Part shown: positions 40,015 to 48,606 of the stretch, piece by piece | Numbering within the stretch: the first letter of the stretch is position 1 | Layout: each line of letters starts with the position of its first letter | Assembly: GCA_023461275.1 (NCBI GenBank) | Contig: JAEYMI010000081.1 | Location: forward strand, 29,626 to 93,625 | Length of the DNA stretch: 64,000 nt | Origin: Actinomycetes bacterium | GTDB taxonomy: Bacteria > Actinomycetota > Actinomycetes > Mycobacteriales > Mycobacteriaceae | Direction of reading: 5' to 3' | Position numbers and translations under genes: made by a program | Notes under the pieces: generated by a model | What the model saw: only the letters and a program-made list of their open reading frames with translations | Told to the model about the DNA's origin: nothing | Databases searched by the model: none

Positions 40015-41526
40015 ATGAGCCTGCGTCGTCGCCCCCGAGCCCGGAAAGTCCTCGATCTGGCCGGGCTCCGGCCGATCACCGCGGGCATCGGCACCCTCGA
40101 CGCCGAACTCTTCGAGACGATCGCGCGGTCACCGAGCCCACTGCTGGATCGCACCATGCCGGTACTGACCCGAGCCGCGGACCATTCAGTGCTGTGGCTG
40201 GCCATAGCCGGCGCAATGGCGGCCACCGGCAACCGGACCGCCGAACGCGCCGCGGCGCGCGGAGTGGCGACAGTCGGCGTCACCAGTCTGTTCACCAACC
40301 AGGTGGCCAAACGCCTGCGGCGTCGTCCCCGCCCGATCGTCGCCTCGGTACCACTGGCACGTCGAAGCGCACACCTACCGACGTCGAACTCGTTTCCCTC
40401 CGGCCATTCGGCCAGCGCCGCGGCGTTCGCGACCGCTGTCGCATTGGAGAGTCCGCCGATGGGTCTGGCGCTCGGCGCGCTGGCCGGGCTGGTCGGCCTG
40501 TCCAGGGTGGCGACCGGCGCCCACTACCCCGGCGATGTGGTGATCGGTCTCGGAATCGGCGCAGCCATCGCGGTGATCGGCGGACGTCTCGTTCCGCCGA
40601 TCCAATCACCAACCACGCTGCAACTACCCGCTCCGTTGCGCATGGAGCCCACTCCCCGACCTGACGGCCGAGGTGTCGTCGTGGTCGCCAACCCGAACTC
40701 CGGTTCGGGAACCGGCGCCCGGGTTCTCCCACAGATCCGACGAGATCTACCGGGGGCGACGATCATCGAGGTCGACGGGTCCGACGACATGGCCGAGGTG
40801 CTCCGCGAAGCGGCCTCGCGCGCCGATGTGCTCGCGATTGCCGGCGGCGACGGTACAGTCGCCACCGCGGCCGCGGCGGCCATCGACGCCGACACCCCGC
40901 TCGCAGTGTTCCCGGCCGGCACGTTCAACCACTTCGCACGTGACATCGGTTGCGCCACAACAGCAGACACCATCCGGGCGATCACGACGGGTTCGGTGAC
41001 CCGCGTCGACGTCGCCTACCTCAACGATGACCGCGTGATCATCAACACCGCGAGCATCGGCGCCTACCCGCACTTCGTACACACCCGGGAGCGGTTGCAG
41101 CACCGGATCAGCAAGCCGCTGGCAGGCGCGTACGCCATGCTGCACACCTTTCTGCGCGATCCGTCGGTGCGCATCACCATCGACGGCAAGCAAGTGCGAA
41201 CGTCGCTGTTCCTGGTCGGCAATTCGCGCTACTACCCGTCGGGCTTTGCTCCCTCGCGGCGGCTGCGCCTCGACGACGGACTGCTCGACGTCCGCATCCT
41301 CGAGAGTGGTTCACGGTTCGGGGCACTTCGGCTGATGGGATCTCTGGCGTTCGGTCGCCTTGAACGTTCCCGGCTTTATCACGAGGCGCATGTGCCCGAG
41401 TTCTCGTTCACGACGATCGACGCCCCGACGATGCTCGCCCACGACGGCGAGATCGGTGAATCGTTGGAGTCGGCGAAATTTCGTGCGGCCTATCGCGCCC
41501 TGCAGGTCTTCAGCACTCAGGTCTGA
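40015..41526 (+). CDS. PAP2 phosphatase-diacylglycerol kinase fusion
   Basis: Bifunctional 503-residue protein. Residues 25-200 are a PAP2 phosphatase: KRLRRRPRP, PSGHSASAAA and SRVATGAHYPGDV (the three catalytic motifs with His and Asp). Residues 220-503 are a diacylglycerol/lipid kinase: VVVANPNSGSGTG, AIAGGDGTVATAA, PAGTFNHFARD and the C-terminal DGLLDVRIL. One half removes and the other adds a phosphate to lipids, so it may interconvert phosphatidate-like and diacylglycerol-like species or recycle polyprenyl phosphates. The insertion between qcrB and the oxidase genes is not in the M. tuberculosis order as I recall it. There is no obvious ribosome site. Confidence 0.9.
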   Translation: MSLRRRPRARKVLDLAGLRPITAGIGTLDAELFETIARSPSPLLDRTMPVLTRAADHSVLWLAIAGAMAATGNRTAERAAARGVATVGVTSLFTNQVAKRLRRRPRPIVASVPLARRSAHLPTSNSFPSGHSASAAAFATAVALESPPMGLALGALAGLVGLSRVATGAHYPGDVVIGLGIGAAIAVIGGRLVPPIQSPTTLQLPAPLRMEPTPRPDGRGVVVVANPNSGSGTGARVLPQIRRDLPGATIIEVDGSDDMAEVLREAASRADVLAIAGGDGTVATAAAAAIDADTPLAVFPAGTFNHFARDIGCATTADTIRAITTGSVTRVDVAYLNDDRVIINTASIGAYPHFVHTRERLQHRISKPLAGAYAMLHTFLRDPSVRITIDGKQVRTSLFLVGNSRYYPSGFAPSRRLRLDDGLLDVRILESGSRFGALRLMGSLAFGRLERSRLYHEAHVPEFSFTTIDAPTMLAHDGEIGESLESAKFRAAYRALQVFSTQV

Positions 41527-41533
41527 CCGGAAT

Positions 41534-42061
41534 TCACCACACGTCGCCACTGCGCCAGTCGCAGGCCATCGGTGCGTCGAGATCGAGTCCGCTGCCGTAC
41601 ACCAGGACGTTGCCACGCTCGTCCCCGGTGCTGCGGCGACCGTCGGGTGCCAGTACCGCCAGCGGCCCACGCCACGGCACCCAACCATGCGACAGATATA
41701 AGGCTCGTCCGTCATCGGAGGCACCGAGGGCGCCTAAGTCGTACGCGCGCTCGATGATTCGTTCCATTCGCGACATGACCTCACCGCCGATCCCCCGACG
41801 TCGCCACGCAGAATCCACGGCGACCGCCTCCACGTAACCGCATCGTTTCGGTGCATCAGCGATGAGCATCTGCCGCGCCACCACCGACGCGTGCCCGACC
41901 ACCCGCCCGGGTTCACCGGTATCGCTGACGATCGCGTGCACCCCGCCGAGCGCATGGTCGAAGTCGTCGTCGTCGAAATCCCCGTCGAAGGCCGAGTCCA
42001 TCAATGAGCGGATCGCATGACGCTCGGTGTCGGTGAGCTCCCACGTATGCAACAACCGCAC
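41534..42061 (-). CDS. Aminoglycoside 2'-N-acetyltransferase, AAC(2')-I type
   Basis: GNAT enzyme of about 175 residues, strongly like chromosomal AAC(2')-I enzymes of mycobacteria: AFDGDFDDDDFDHALGGVHAIV, CGYVEAVAVDSAWRRRGIGG (acetyl-CoA loop), AYDLGALGASDDGRALYLSHGW and the C-terminal MACDWRSGDVW. It should acetylate the 2'-amino group of some aminoglycosides; its normal role is uncertain. The start is doubtful: GTG at 42061 lies inside a 14-bp hairpin, and a CTG overlaps the ctaF stop at 42107. It follows ctaF on the same strand, so expression probably depends on read-through. Confidence 0.87.
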   Translation of the reverse strand: MRLLHTWELTDTERHAIRSLMDSAFDGDFDDDDFDHALGGVHAIVSDTGEPGRVVGHASVVARQMLIADAPKRCGYVEAVAVDSAWRRRGIGGEVMSRMERIIERAYDLGALGASDDGRALYLSHGWVPWRGPLAVLAPDGRRSTGDERGNVLVYGSGLDLDAPMACDWRSGDVW

Positions 42062-42082
42062 CCGGATGCCGGGTGCGGTTGT
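42052..42082 (-). terminator. Hairpin after ctaF, overlapping the acetyltransferase start
   Basis: A perfect 14-bp stem (42052-42065 with 42069-42082) and a 3-base loop, starting 24 bases after the ctaF stop. It is probably the terminator of ctaC-ctaF, but it covers the likely start of the acetyltransferase gene and could lower its translation or act as an attenuator. Confidence 0.7.
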
Positions 42083-42105
42083 CGTGTGATCTGGAGATGG
42101 TGTGA

Positions 42106-42522
42106 TCAGTGCTTCTCCGGGCCTACGTGGTACTCGAAGACCAGTCCGGCAGCGCCGCCGATGAGGCATACCGCCATGAAGATGCAGAGCCACAGGTTGC
42201 CGCTCGCGAAGCCGACGGCGAAGATCGCGGCGAAGGCGGCGATCACGATAGGCCACCAGGAGCCGGGGCTGAAGAAGCCCAGTTCACCTGCGCCGTCCTC
42301 GATCTCGGCGTCTTCGTAATCCTCGGGCCGGATCTCCACGCGACGGGCGACGAACCGGAAGTAGGTTCCGGCGATCAGGGTCAGCCCACCGGAGAAGAAC
42401 ATGCCGGTCACACCGACCCACTCCACACCGTTGCTGGTGAAGGCGGTGAACAGCGTGTAGATGATGGCCGCGAGGAAGAAGAACGCGGTCAGCAGTTCGA
42501 ACAGCCGTGCTTCGATTTTCAT
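42106..42522 (-). CDS. ctaF: Cytochrome c oxidase subunit IV (CtaF)
   Basis: Actinobacterial-type small subunit of the aa3 oxidase, 138 residues with four membrane helices: LFELLTAFFFLAAIIYTLF, WVGVTGMFFSGGLTLIAGTYF, WWPIVIAAFAAIFAVGFASG and LWLCIFMAVCLIGGAAGLVF. The acidic loop PEDYEDAEIEDGAGELGFFSPGS is characteristic. The ATG at 42522 overlaps the ctaC stop by four bases, so it is cotranslated with ctaC, as in Rv2199c-Rv2200c. The mmpS3 and Rv2197c genes seen next to it in M. tuberculosis are absent here. Confidence 0.95.
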   Translation of the reverse strand: MKIEARLFELLTAFFFLAAIIYTLFTAFTSNGVEWVGVTGMFFSGGLTLIAGTYFRFVARRVEIRPEDYEDAEIEDGAGELGFFSPGSWWPIVIAAFAAIFAVGFASGNLWLCIFMAVCLIGGAAGLVFEYHVGPEKH

Positions 42523-43646
42523 CCGTTTGCTCCCACTGTGCAGCCGGCGAGCGAGGTGTTGTTGGCGTCGCCGAGATCCTTGGGGGTGTCACCCTTGGTC
42601 GAGCGACGGGTGTCGAACGGCACGGTCACCACCGAGTACGGCACCTGGCAGACTGCCTTGAGCGCATCGGCGTTGGTGGCCTGCGGGTTGGTGTCGCGGT
42701 ACTTGATGTAGGCGTCGAAGGTCGCCGGGCTCACTGCTCGGACCTCGAAGTTCATCATCGAGTGGTAGGTGCCGCACATCTCGGCGCAGCGCCCGACGAA
42801 CGCACCTTCGCGATCGATCTTCTCGACCTGGAAGCGGCTGTCGCTGTGGTTCTGCTTCGGGAAGGGCAGGACGTCGCGCTTGAAGAGGAACTCCGGCACC
42901 CAGAACGAGTGGATGACGTCGGCCGAGGCGATGTCGAACTCGACGCGCTTTCCGGTGGGCAGCAGCAGGATCGGGATTTCCGTCGATGATCCGACGGTCT
43001 CGATCTTGTTGAACTTCAGGTAGTCGCGCACGTCGTCGTTGCGGCCGCCGGCCGGGCCGGGCAGTTCCTCACCGGTGTGCGAGGAGACCTCGCTGACACG
43101 CAGATCGAACGGGCTGCCGTTGCGCTCGAAGCCGTTGTAGGTACTGCCGTTGTCGAAGGTCACGTCGCGGTAGCCGAACTTCCAGTTCCACTGGAAGGCG
43201 GTCACATCCACGACGACCTTCGGGTCGTCGGTCTTGTTCTCCACGTCGGTCTGCACGATGACCGTGAAGTAGAACAGAACGGCGATGATGATGAACGGAA
43301 CCGCGGTGTAGGTCAGCTCGAGCGGCACGTTGTATGCGGTCTGCCGAGGGAACTCGTCTTTGCCCGGCTTGTGACGGTGGAAGGTGATCGTCCAGAAAAT
43401 CAGCCCCCACACCAGCACGCCCATGATGAGTGCCGCGATGACCGACCAGCTCCACAGGTCGCCCATCTTCTTGGCCTCTGGCGTCACGCCGGCCGGCCAT
43501 CCGAAACGCATCACCTCGCGGGCGTCACAGCCCGACAACATCAGCGCACCGAGACCCAGCGCAACCGCACTCACAGCCGTCTTGACGCGCCGCGATGCGG
43601 TCCCGAGGCGTCGCGCCGGGTGGCGTTCACCGTGTGTCAATTTCAC
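42519..43646 (-). CDS. ctaC: Cytochrome c oxidase subunit II (CtaC)
   Basis: Copper-A subunit of 375 residues that receives electrons from QcrC. It has a lipoprotein-type signal peptide ending in LMLSGC, two membrane helices (about 75-95 and 120-140), and a cupredoxin domain with HSFWVPEF and the CuA site CAEMCGTYHSMM. The GTG at 43646 with AGGAAGG just upstream gives a proper signal peptide; an earlier ATG at 43790 would bury it, so I reject that start. It is first in ctaC-ctaF and divergent from asnB. Confidence 0.96.
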   Translation of the reverse strand: MKLTHGERHPARRLGTASRRVKTAVSAVALGLGALMLSGCDAREVMRFGWPAGVTPEAKKMGDLWSWSVIAALIMGVLVWGLIFWTITFHRHKPGKDEFPRQTAYNVPLELTYTAVPFIIIAVLFYFTVIVQTDVENKTDDPKVVVDVTAFQWNWKFGYRDVTFDNGSTYNGFERNGSPFDLRVSEVSSHTGEELPGPAGGRNDDVRDYLKFNKIETVGSSTEIPILLLPTGKRVEFDIASADVIHSFWVPEFLFKRDVLPFPKQNHSDSRFQVEKIDREGAFVGRCAEMCGTYHSMMNFEVRAVSPATFDAYIKYRDTNPQATNADALKAVCQVPYSVVTVPFDTRRSTKGDTPKDLGDANNTSLAGCTVGANG

Positions 43647-43956
43647 GCCTTCCTGCTTGCTCGGCGACGGCCTGGCCGCTATCCGAGTCGCATCCCACCT
43701 GACCTGCACGGACACCTCGGTTGTCGGGTCCATCCGCGCCTTGCCCCCAGCAGGGGCCTCGCGGGCGTCGACCGGCAGCCTTTGCGCCATGTACTACGCA
43801 GCGTAGACCAAGTCTCGGGAACTTTTTCGGTTGGGGTGCCATCGCGAGTCGCCCGGCTCCGCGCACGGCGTCGACGTGCCGATACGGCATACTCATGCAC
43901 GGTTGCGACCATCGTCGTCGAGACCAATCGATCCCCGACGCGAAAGAGGATTCCTG
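43647..43956. other. 310-bp divergent region between ctaC and asnB
   Basis: No gene is seen. The region holds the 13-bp palindrome CTACGCAGCGTAG at 43794-43806, a possible operator, and a plus-strand CATACT (about 43889) that could be a -10 for asnB. No regulator could be assigned. Confidence 0.5.
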
Positions 43957-45882
43957 GTGTGTGGCTTACTCGGTCTGCTGACCTCCGACGGCACGGCGGC
44001 CGACGCCGTCGACCTGGTGGCGACCGCCTCACACTGCATGCGCCATCGCGGGCCGGACGAGCCGGGAACATGGCACGACGCCGATCTGGTTCTGGGCTTC
44101 AACCGGCTCTCGATCATCGACATCGACAGCTCGCATCAACCGCTGCGCTGGGGCCCGCCGGACAACCCCGATCGCTATGCGCTGGTCTTCAACGGCGAGA
44201 TCTACAACTACCTCGAGATCCGCGCGGAACTCGTCTCCGACGAGCAGGCGCAGTTCCGCACCGAAGGTGACGGCGAGGCCATCGTCGCGGCGTTTCACTA
44301 CTGGGGACCCGACGCGGTACGGCGGTTGCGCGGCATGTTCGCCTTCGCCATCTGGGATACCGAGAACCGCAGCCTGTTCATCGCGCGGGATCCGTTCGGA
44401 ATCAAACCGCTCTTCATCTCCACCGGGCCCCGCGGCACCGCGTTCGGCAGCGAGAAGAAGAGCCTTCTGGAGTTGCTCCCCCGTCTCGAGCTGCCCGCAG
44501 ATCTCGATCCCCGCGCCATCGAGCACTACACCGTGTTGCAGTACGTGCCCGAGCCCGAGACCCTGCATGCGTCGATCCGGCGTCTGGAATCGGGCTGCCA
44601 CGCGACGATCCGGCCCGGCAAGGCACCACAGGTGGAGCGGTATTTCACCCCGCAGTTCGCGGTGCGGCCGTTCACCGACGCCACCCGGCAGGCGCGCTAC
44701 GACGAAATCGCCGATGTGTTGAGCGACTCGGTGGCCAAACACATGCGCGCCGATGTCACCGTCGGCTCGTTCCTGTCCGGCGGTATCGATTCCACCGCGA
44801 TCGCGGCGCTGGCCATCCGGCACAACCCCGACCTGATCACCTTCACCACCGGTTTCGAGCGGGAGGGCTACTCGGAGGTCGACGTGGCCGCCGAATCCGC
44901 CGAGGCCATCGGCGCGCGCCACATCGTCAAGGTGGTCAGCGAGAGCGAGTTCATCGACGCGATCCCCAACATCGTCTGGTACCTCGACGATCCGGTGGCC
45001 GATCCCGCGCTCGTGCCGCTCTACTTCGTAGCCGCCGAGGCACGCAAGCACGTCAAGGTGGTGCTGTCCGGGGAAGGCGCCGACGAGTTGTTCGGCGGGT
45101 ACACCATCTACAAGGAACCGCTGTCGCTCAAGGGATTCGACCGTCTTCCCGGCACGCTGCGCCGCCTCGCGGGCAGCCTGTCGGATCGGATTCCGGAGGG
45201 CACCCGCGGCAAGAGCCTGCTGCATCGTGGTTCCCTGACGCTCGAGGAGCGCTACTACGGCAACGCCCGCAGCTTCGACGACGCCCGGCTGCGCGCCGTG
45301 CTTCGCGACTACCACCCGGAGTGGACCCACACCGATGTCACCGCGCCGATCTACGCGGTCAGCGAGGGCTGGGATCCGGTCGCGCGTATGCAACACGTCG
45401 ACCTGTTCACCTGGCTGCGGGGCGACATCCTGGTCAAGGCCGACAAGATGACCATGGCCAACTCACTCGAGCTGCGGGTGCCGTTCCTCGACCCAGAGGT
45501 GTTCGCCGTCGCCGAGCGTCTGCCCTACGACGAGAAGATCTCGCACGGCACCACCAAATACGCACTTCGCAAGGCGCTCGAGCAGATCGTGCCGCCGCAC
45601 GTGTTGCACCGCAAGAAGCTCGGCTTCCCGGTGCCGATCCGTCACTGGCTCGCCGGATCTCAGCTGTATGACTGGGCGCACCAGACCATCAGTCATTCGC
45701 AGACCGACGAGATCTTCGACAAGCAGGTCGTGTTGGCGATGCTCGAAGAGCACCGCACCGGTGCCGTCGACAACAGCCGCCGCCTGTGGACGATCCTGGT
45801 GTTCATGGTGTGGCACGCCATTTTCGTGGAGAAGACGATCGTGCCCGACATCACCGATCACACCTATCCGGTGCGCCTGTAA
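43957..45882 (+). CDS. asnB: Glutamine-hydrolysing asparagine synthetase (AsnB)
   Basis: Class II glutamine amidotransferase of 641 residues. The start is GTG-TGT, giving Met-Cys, so processing leaves the catalytic Cys at the N-terminus (CGLLGLL). The glutaminase half has RHRGPDEPG and FNGEIYNY. The synthetase half has the PP-loop SGGIDSTAIAALA, GEGADELFGGY, and KADKMTMANSLELRVPFLD. In Corynebacteriales, members of this family (LtsA) can also amidate peptidoglycan meso-DAP and affect lysozyme and antibiotic sensitivity, so asparagine may not be the only product. GAGGA six bases before the GTG fixes the start. Confidence 0.94.
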   Translation: MCGLLGLLTSDGTAADAVDLVATASHCMRHRGPDEPGTWHDADLVLGFNRLSIIDIDSSHQPLRWGPPDNPDRYALVFNGEIYNYLEIRAELVSDEQAQFRTEGDGEAIVAAFHYWGPDAVRRLRGMFAFAIWDTENRSLFIARDPFGIKPLFISTGPRGTAFGSEKKSLLELLPRLELPADLDPRAIEHYTVLQYVPEPETLHASIRRLESGCHATIRPGKAPQVERYFTPQFAVRPFTDATRQARYDEIADVLSDSVAKHMRADVTVGSFLSGGIDSTAIAALAIRHNPDLITFTTGFEREGYSEVDVAAESAEAIGARHIVKVVSESEFIDAIPNIVWYLDDPVADPALVPLYFVAAEARKHVKVVLSGEGADELFGGYTIYKEPLSLKGFDRLPGTLRRLAGSLSDRIPEGTRGKSLLHRGSLTLEERYYGNARSFDDARLRAVLRDYHPEWTHTDVTAPIYAVSEGWDPVARMQHVDLFTWLRGDILVKADKMTMANSLELRVPFLDPEVFAVAERLPYDEKISHGTTKYALRKALEQIVPPHVLHRKKLGFPVPIRHWLAGSQLYDWAHQTISHSQTDEIFDKQVVLAMLEEHRTGAVDNSRRLWTILVFMVWHAIFVEKTIVPDITDHTYPVRL

Positions 45883-45898
45883 CTCGGCGCACCCATAG

Positions 45899-46867
45899 CT
45901 AGAAGATGGCGCTGATCTCGGTGGCCGCGGCTTCTCCGTAGGCCCCGGCGATGCGGTCCATCGCCGAGTCGTGATCCCAGGTCCAGTCCTGGGTGGACAC
46001 CGTCTCGAGCACGAGCACCGCCACCATCGAACCGAGTTGGGCGGCACGCTCGAAACCGAGCCCCTTGGACACTCCGGTCAGGAAGCCCGCACGGAAGGCG
46101 TCGCCGACACCGGTCGGATCGACCTTGGCGGTTTCCGGAACCACCTCGACGCGGATGGGCTCACCGTCTCCGGTGACGATCTCGACGCCGTTGCGACCCA
46201 GGGTCGTCACGCGGGTGCCGACCATTCCGGTGACCTGTTCCTCCGACAATCCGGCCTTCTGGCGCAGCAGTCCCCACTCGTATTCGTTGGTGAACAGGTA
46301 AGCGGCGCCGTCGACGAGGTTGCGCGCCTGCTCGCCGTCGAGGCGGGCCAGCTGCTGGGACGGATCTGCCGCGAATGGCACACCGAGAGAACGGCATTCG
46401 TTGGTGTGGCGGATCATCGCGTCGGGATCGTCGGCGCCGATCAACACCAGCTCGGGGGTCCCGATCTCGCCGATCACCTCGGCGATGGAGATATCGCGGG
46501 CCTCACTCATCGCACCCGGATAGAACGACGCCAGCTGCGACATCGCCTCGTCGGTGGTGCAGGTGAATCGTGCGGTGTGCAGACGCTCGGACACCCGCAC
46601 CCGGCACTGCACGCCGTGGTCGGTGAGCCAGCGGCGGTAGTCGTCGAAGTCACGACCGACCGCCCCCACCAGGACCGGTGCGCCGCCGAGTTCGCCCATC
46701 GCATAGGAGATGTTCGCGCCGACCCCGCCGCGTCGGATCACCAGGTCGTCGACCAGAAAGCTCAGCGAGAGATTCTCCAACTGATCGGAGACGAACTGTT
46801 CGGCGAACTTACCGGGGAAGGTCATCAGATGATCGGTCGCGATGGACCCACACACAACAATTGTCAC
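45899..46867 (-). CDS. adoK: Adenosine kinase (PfkB family)
   Basis: Ribokinase-fold kinase of 322 residues very similar to M. tuberculosis Rv2202c, which phosphorylates adenosine to AMP. Motifs: GSIATDHLMTFPGKF, the sugar-binding RRGGVGANISYAMGELG, ARFTCTTD, PSQQLARL and the PfkB signature DPTGVGDAFRAGFLTG with the catalytic Asp. Start ATG at 46867. It lies downstream of the Fe-S carrier gene but a terminator separates them, so it has its own promoter in the gap 46868-46939, not recognised. It is convergent with asnB. Confidence 0.94.
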   Translation of the reverse strand: MTIVVCGSIATDHLMTFPGKFAEQFVSDQLENLSLSFLVDDLVIRRGGVGANISYAMGELGGAPVLVGAVGRDFDDYRRWLTDHGVQCRVRVSERLHTARFTCTTDEAMSQLASFYPGAMSEARDISIAEVIGEIGTPELVLIGADDPDAMIRHTNECRSLGVPFAADPSQQLARLDGEQARNLVDGAAYLFTNEYEWGLLRQKAGLSEEQVTGMVGTRVTTLGRNGVEIVTGDGEPIRVEVVPETAKVDPTGVGDAFRAGFLTGVSKGLGFERAAQLGSMVAVLVLETVSTQDWTWDHDSAMDRIAGAYGEAAATEISAIF

Positions 46868-46939
46868 TGGCCGCTTAGCCCCTTATCCGGTTCGTGAAAG
46901 CAATCAACGGCTGCAACGCTACCCAGCGGTCAGATACGA

Positions 46940-46976
46940 CACTGACCGCACCCCCGGTCCGGGGATGCGGTCAGTG
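46940..46976 (-). terminator. Terminator downstream of the Fe-S carrier gene
   Basis: CACTGACCGCA (46940-46950) pairs perfectly with TGCGGTCAGTG (46966-46976), with an inner CCCC/GGGG pairing. It lies about 20 bases after the stop of the Fe-S carrier gene. Confidence 0.8.
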
Positions 46977-46993
46977 CGATGAATCAGGTGAGA

Positions 46994-47353
46994 TCAGTTG
47001 AACGAGTCGCCGCAGGCGCAGCTGCCCGTGGCGTTCGGGTTGTCGATGGTGAAACCCTGCTTCTCGATGGTGTCGACGAAGTCGATGGTGGCGCCCTGGA
47101 CGTACGGCGCACTCATCCGGTCGACGGCAAGCTTCACGCCACCGAAGTCGGAGGTCACGTCGCCGTCGATGCTGCGATCGTCGAAGAACAGCTGGTAACG
47201 CAGACCCGCACAACCGCCGGGCTGAACGGCGATCCGCAGCGCGAGATCGTCGCGACCTTCCTGGTCGAGCAACGCCTTGGCCTTGCTTGCGGCGGCGTCG
47301 GTCAGAAGGACGCCGGTGGTGGTTGCGGCGCCGGATTCGTTCTGAACGGTCAT
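46994..47353 (-). CDS. A-type iron-sulfur carrier (HesB/IscA/ErpA)
   Basis: Fe-S cluster carrier of 119 residues with all three ligand cysteines: GGCAGLRY and the C-terminal CACGDSF. Before the domain there are about 15 variable residues. It matches Rv2204c. Such carriers pass clusters to apoproteins; candidates nearby are LipA (two 4Fe-4S clusters) and the Rieske protein, as inference only. ATG start at 47353; the short AGGAGCATCG upstream supports it. It is a single-gene unit closed by its own terminator. Confidence 0.95.
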   Translation of the reverse strand: MTVQNESGAATTTGVLLTDAAASKAKALLDQEGRDDLALRIAVQPGGCAGLRYQLFFDDRSIDGDVTSDFGGVKLAVDRMSAPYVQGATIDFVDTIEKQGFTIDNPNATGSCACGDSFN

Positions 47354-47462
47354 CGATGCTCCTCGAGTACAGGGGGCGCAGGGTCGCTGGGATGGGGACG
47401 ATAAGCCATACCTCTGCTGGTAACGGTACTCCTGCTCGGCCTATTCCCGCGTGAGCGCGTGG

Positions 47463-48530
47463 TCACGCCGCCCGGTCCCACGAGCGTGCGGCCTGCTCGG
47501 CCAGCAATCCCAGCTGGTTGTCGGCGTCGTTCATGGCGACCTCGACCGATCCGGCGATGTCGACGATGGCGTACGCCGCGGAGATGCCCGCCGCGGAGAT
47601 CTCCGCCGGTTCCAGCGTGACCTGTCCGGCGAACACCACGGTCGGGATACCGGCCGCGCGCGCCTCACCGTTGAGCGCCGAGACCACCTTGCCGCGCAGT
47701 GTCTGCGAGTCGAACTTGCCCTCACCGGTGATCAGCAGGTCCGCGACCGCGACGTCCTCGGCCCGCCTCGTCGCCTCGGCGACCACGGTGGCACCGGAGA
47801 TCCGACGGCCCCCGACCGCGAGCAGCGCCGCACCGAGGCCACCGGCCGCGCCGGCACCCGGTTCCACGCCGACATCACGCCCGGCGATCCCGTTGAGGAC
47901 CGCGGCCCAATCGGTCATCGTTTTCTCCAGGCCGGCGACGGTGGCCGGGTCGGCACCCTTCTGCGGGCCGAACACCGTGGCGGCGCCCAGCTCGCCGAGC
48001 AGCGGGTTCTCCACGTCGGATGCCGCCACGACGTCGATGCCCGACAACCTACGCAGTGCTTCCTCGGGGCCGCCGAGAACCTCGATCATGCCGCGACCGC
48101 CATCTGTTGTCGACGATCCACCCAATCCGACGACGATGCCCGTCGCCCCGGCCTTCAGTGCCGCGTCGACGAGCAGTCCGACGCCCCGCGTGGTCGCCGC
48201 CACCGCGGTCACCGGGGAAGGCCGCCCACCGAGTTGGTGCAGACCGCAGGCCTGAGCGCATTCGATGTAGGCGATCGGGGTGTCGCCGCGATCATCGAGC
48301 AGCCACTGCGCGTCGATGCCCGCACCGAGCGGACCGAGGACCGGAGTGGTGATCAACGTTCCGAAACGACTGGCGAGGACGTCGACGAAGCCGGGTCCGC
48401 CGTCGGACTGCGGCGCGATGACGATTTCGTCGCCGGGCCGCCCGATGCTCCAACCGCGCGCTATCGCGCCGGCCGCCGCGACGGCGGAGAGTGTGTCGCC
48501 GAATGAGTCCGGCGCGATCAGCACCCGCAT
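47463..48530 (-). CDS. Glycerate kinase (GlxK/GarK type I)
   Basis: Kinase of 355 residues that phosphorylates D-glycerate. Family motifs: MRVLIAPDSFGDTLSA at the N-terminus, PQSDGGPGFVD, GLGGSSTTDGG (phosphate-binding), GADPATVAGLE and TGEGKFDSQTLRGKV. It matches Rv2205c. The product, 2- or 3-phosphoglycerate, enters glycolysis. The ATG at 48530 is used; the longer frame runs into the divergent gene. A -10-like TATACT lies about 24 bases upstream (48554-48559). Confidence 0.93.
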   Translation of the reverse strand: MRVLIAPDSFGDTLSAVAAAGAIARGWSIGRPGDEIVIAPQSDGGPGFVDVLASRFGTLITTPVLGPLGAGIDAQWLLDDRGDTPIAYIECAQACGLHQLGGRPSPVTAVAATTRGVGLLVDAALKAGATGIVVGLGGSSTTDGGRGMIEVLGGPEEALRRLSGIDVVAASDVENPLLGELGAATVFGPQKGADPATVAGLEKTMTDWAAVLNGIAGRDVGVEPGAGAAGGLGAALLAVGGRRISGATVVAEATRRAEDVAVADLLITGEGKFDSQTLRGKVVSALNGEARAAGIPTVVFAGQVTLEPAEISAAGISAAYAIVDIAGSVEVAMNDADNQLGLLAEQAARSWDRAA

Positions 48531-48553
48531 GAGTACCTCATCACCATGGCGTG

Positions 48554-48559
48554 AGTATA
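48554..48559 (-). promoter_or_regulatory. -10 element of the glycerate kinase gene
   Basis: TATACT on the minus strand, about 24 bases before the ATG, is close to the SigA consensus. A -35 is not clear. Confidence 0.45.
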
Positions 48560-48606
48560 GGGAGGTCCGCGCACGTCGGCAGTGTGGATCACCTACCCTC
48601 GAAGAC

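Noticed and set aside
43647..43790. Longer CtaC start at 43790
   Set aside because: It would place the lipoprotein signal peptide about 80 residues inside the protein; the GTG at 43646 has a good ribosome site.
44029..45396. 455-codon open frame antisense to asnB
   Set aside because: Shadow of asnB with no ribosome site or domain.
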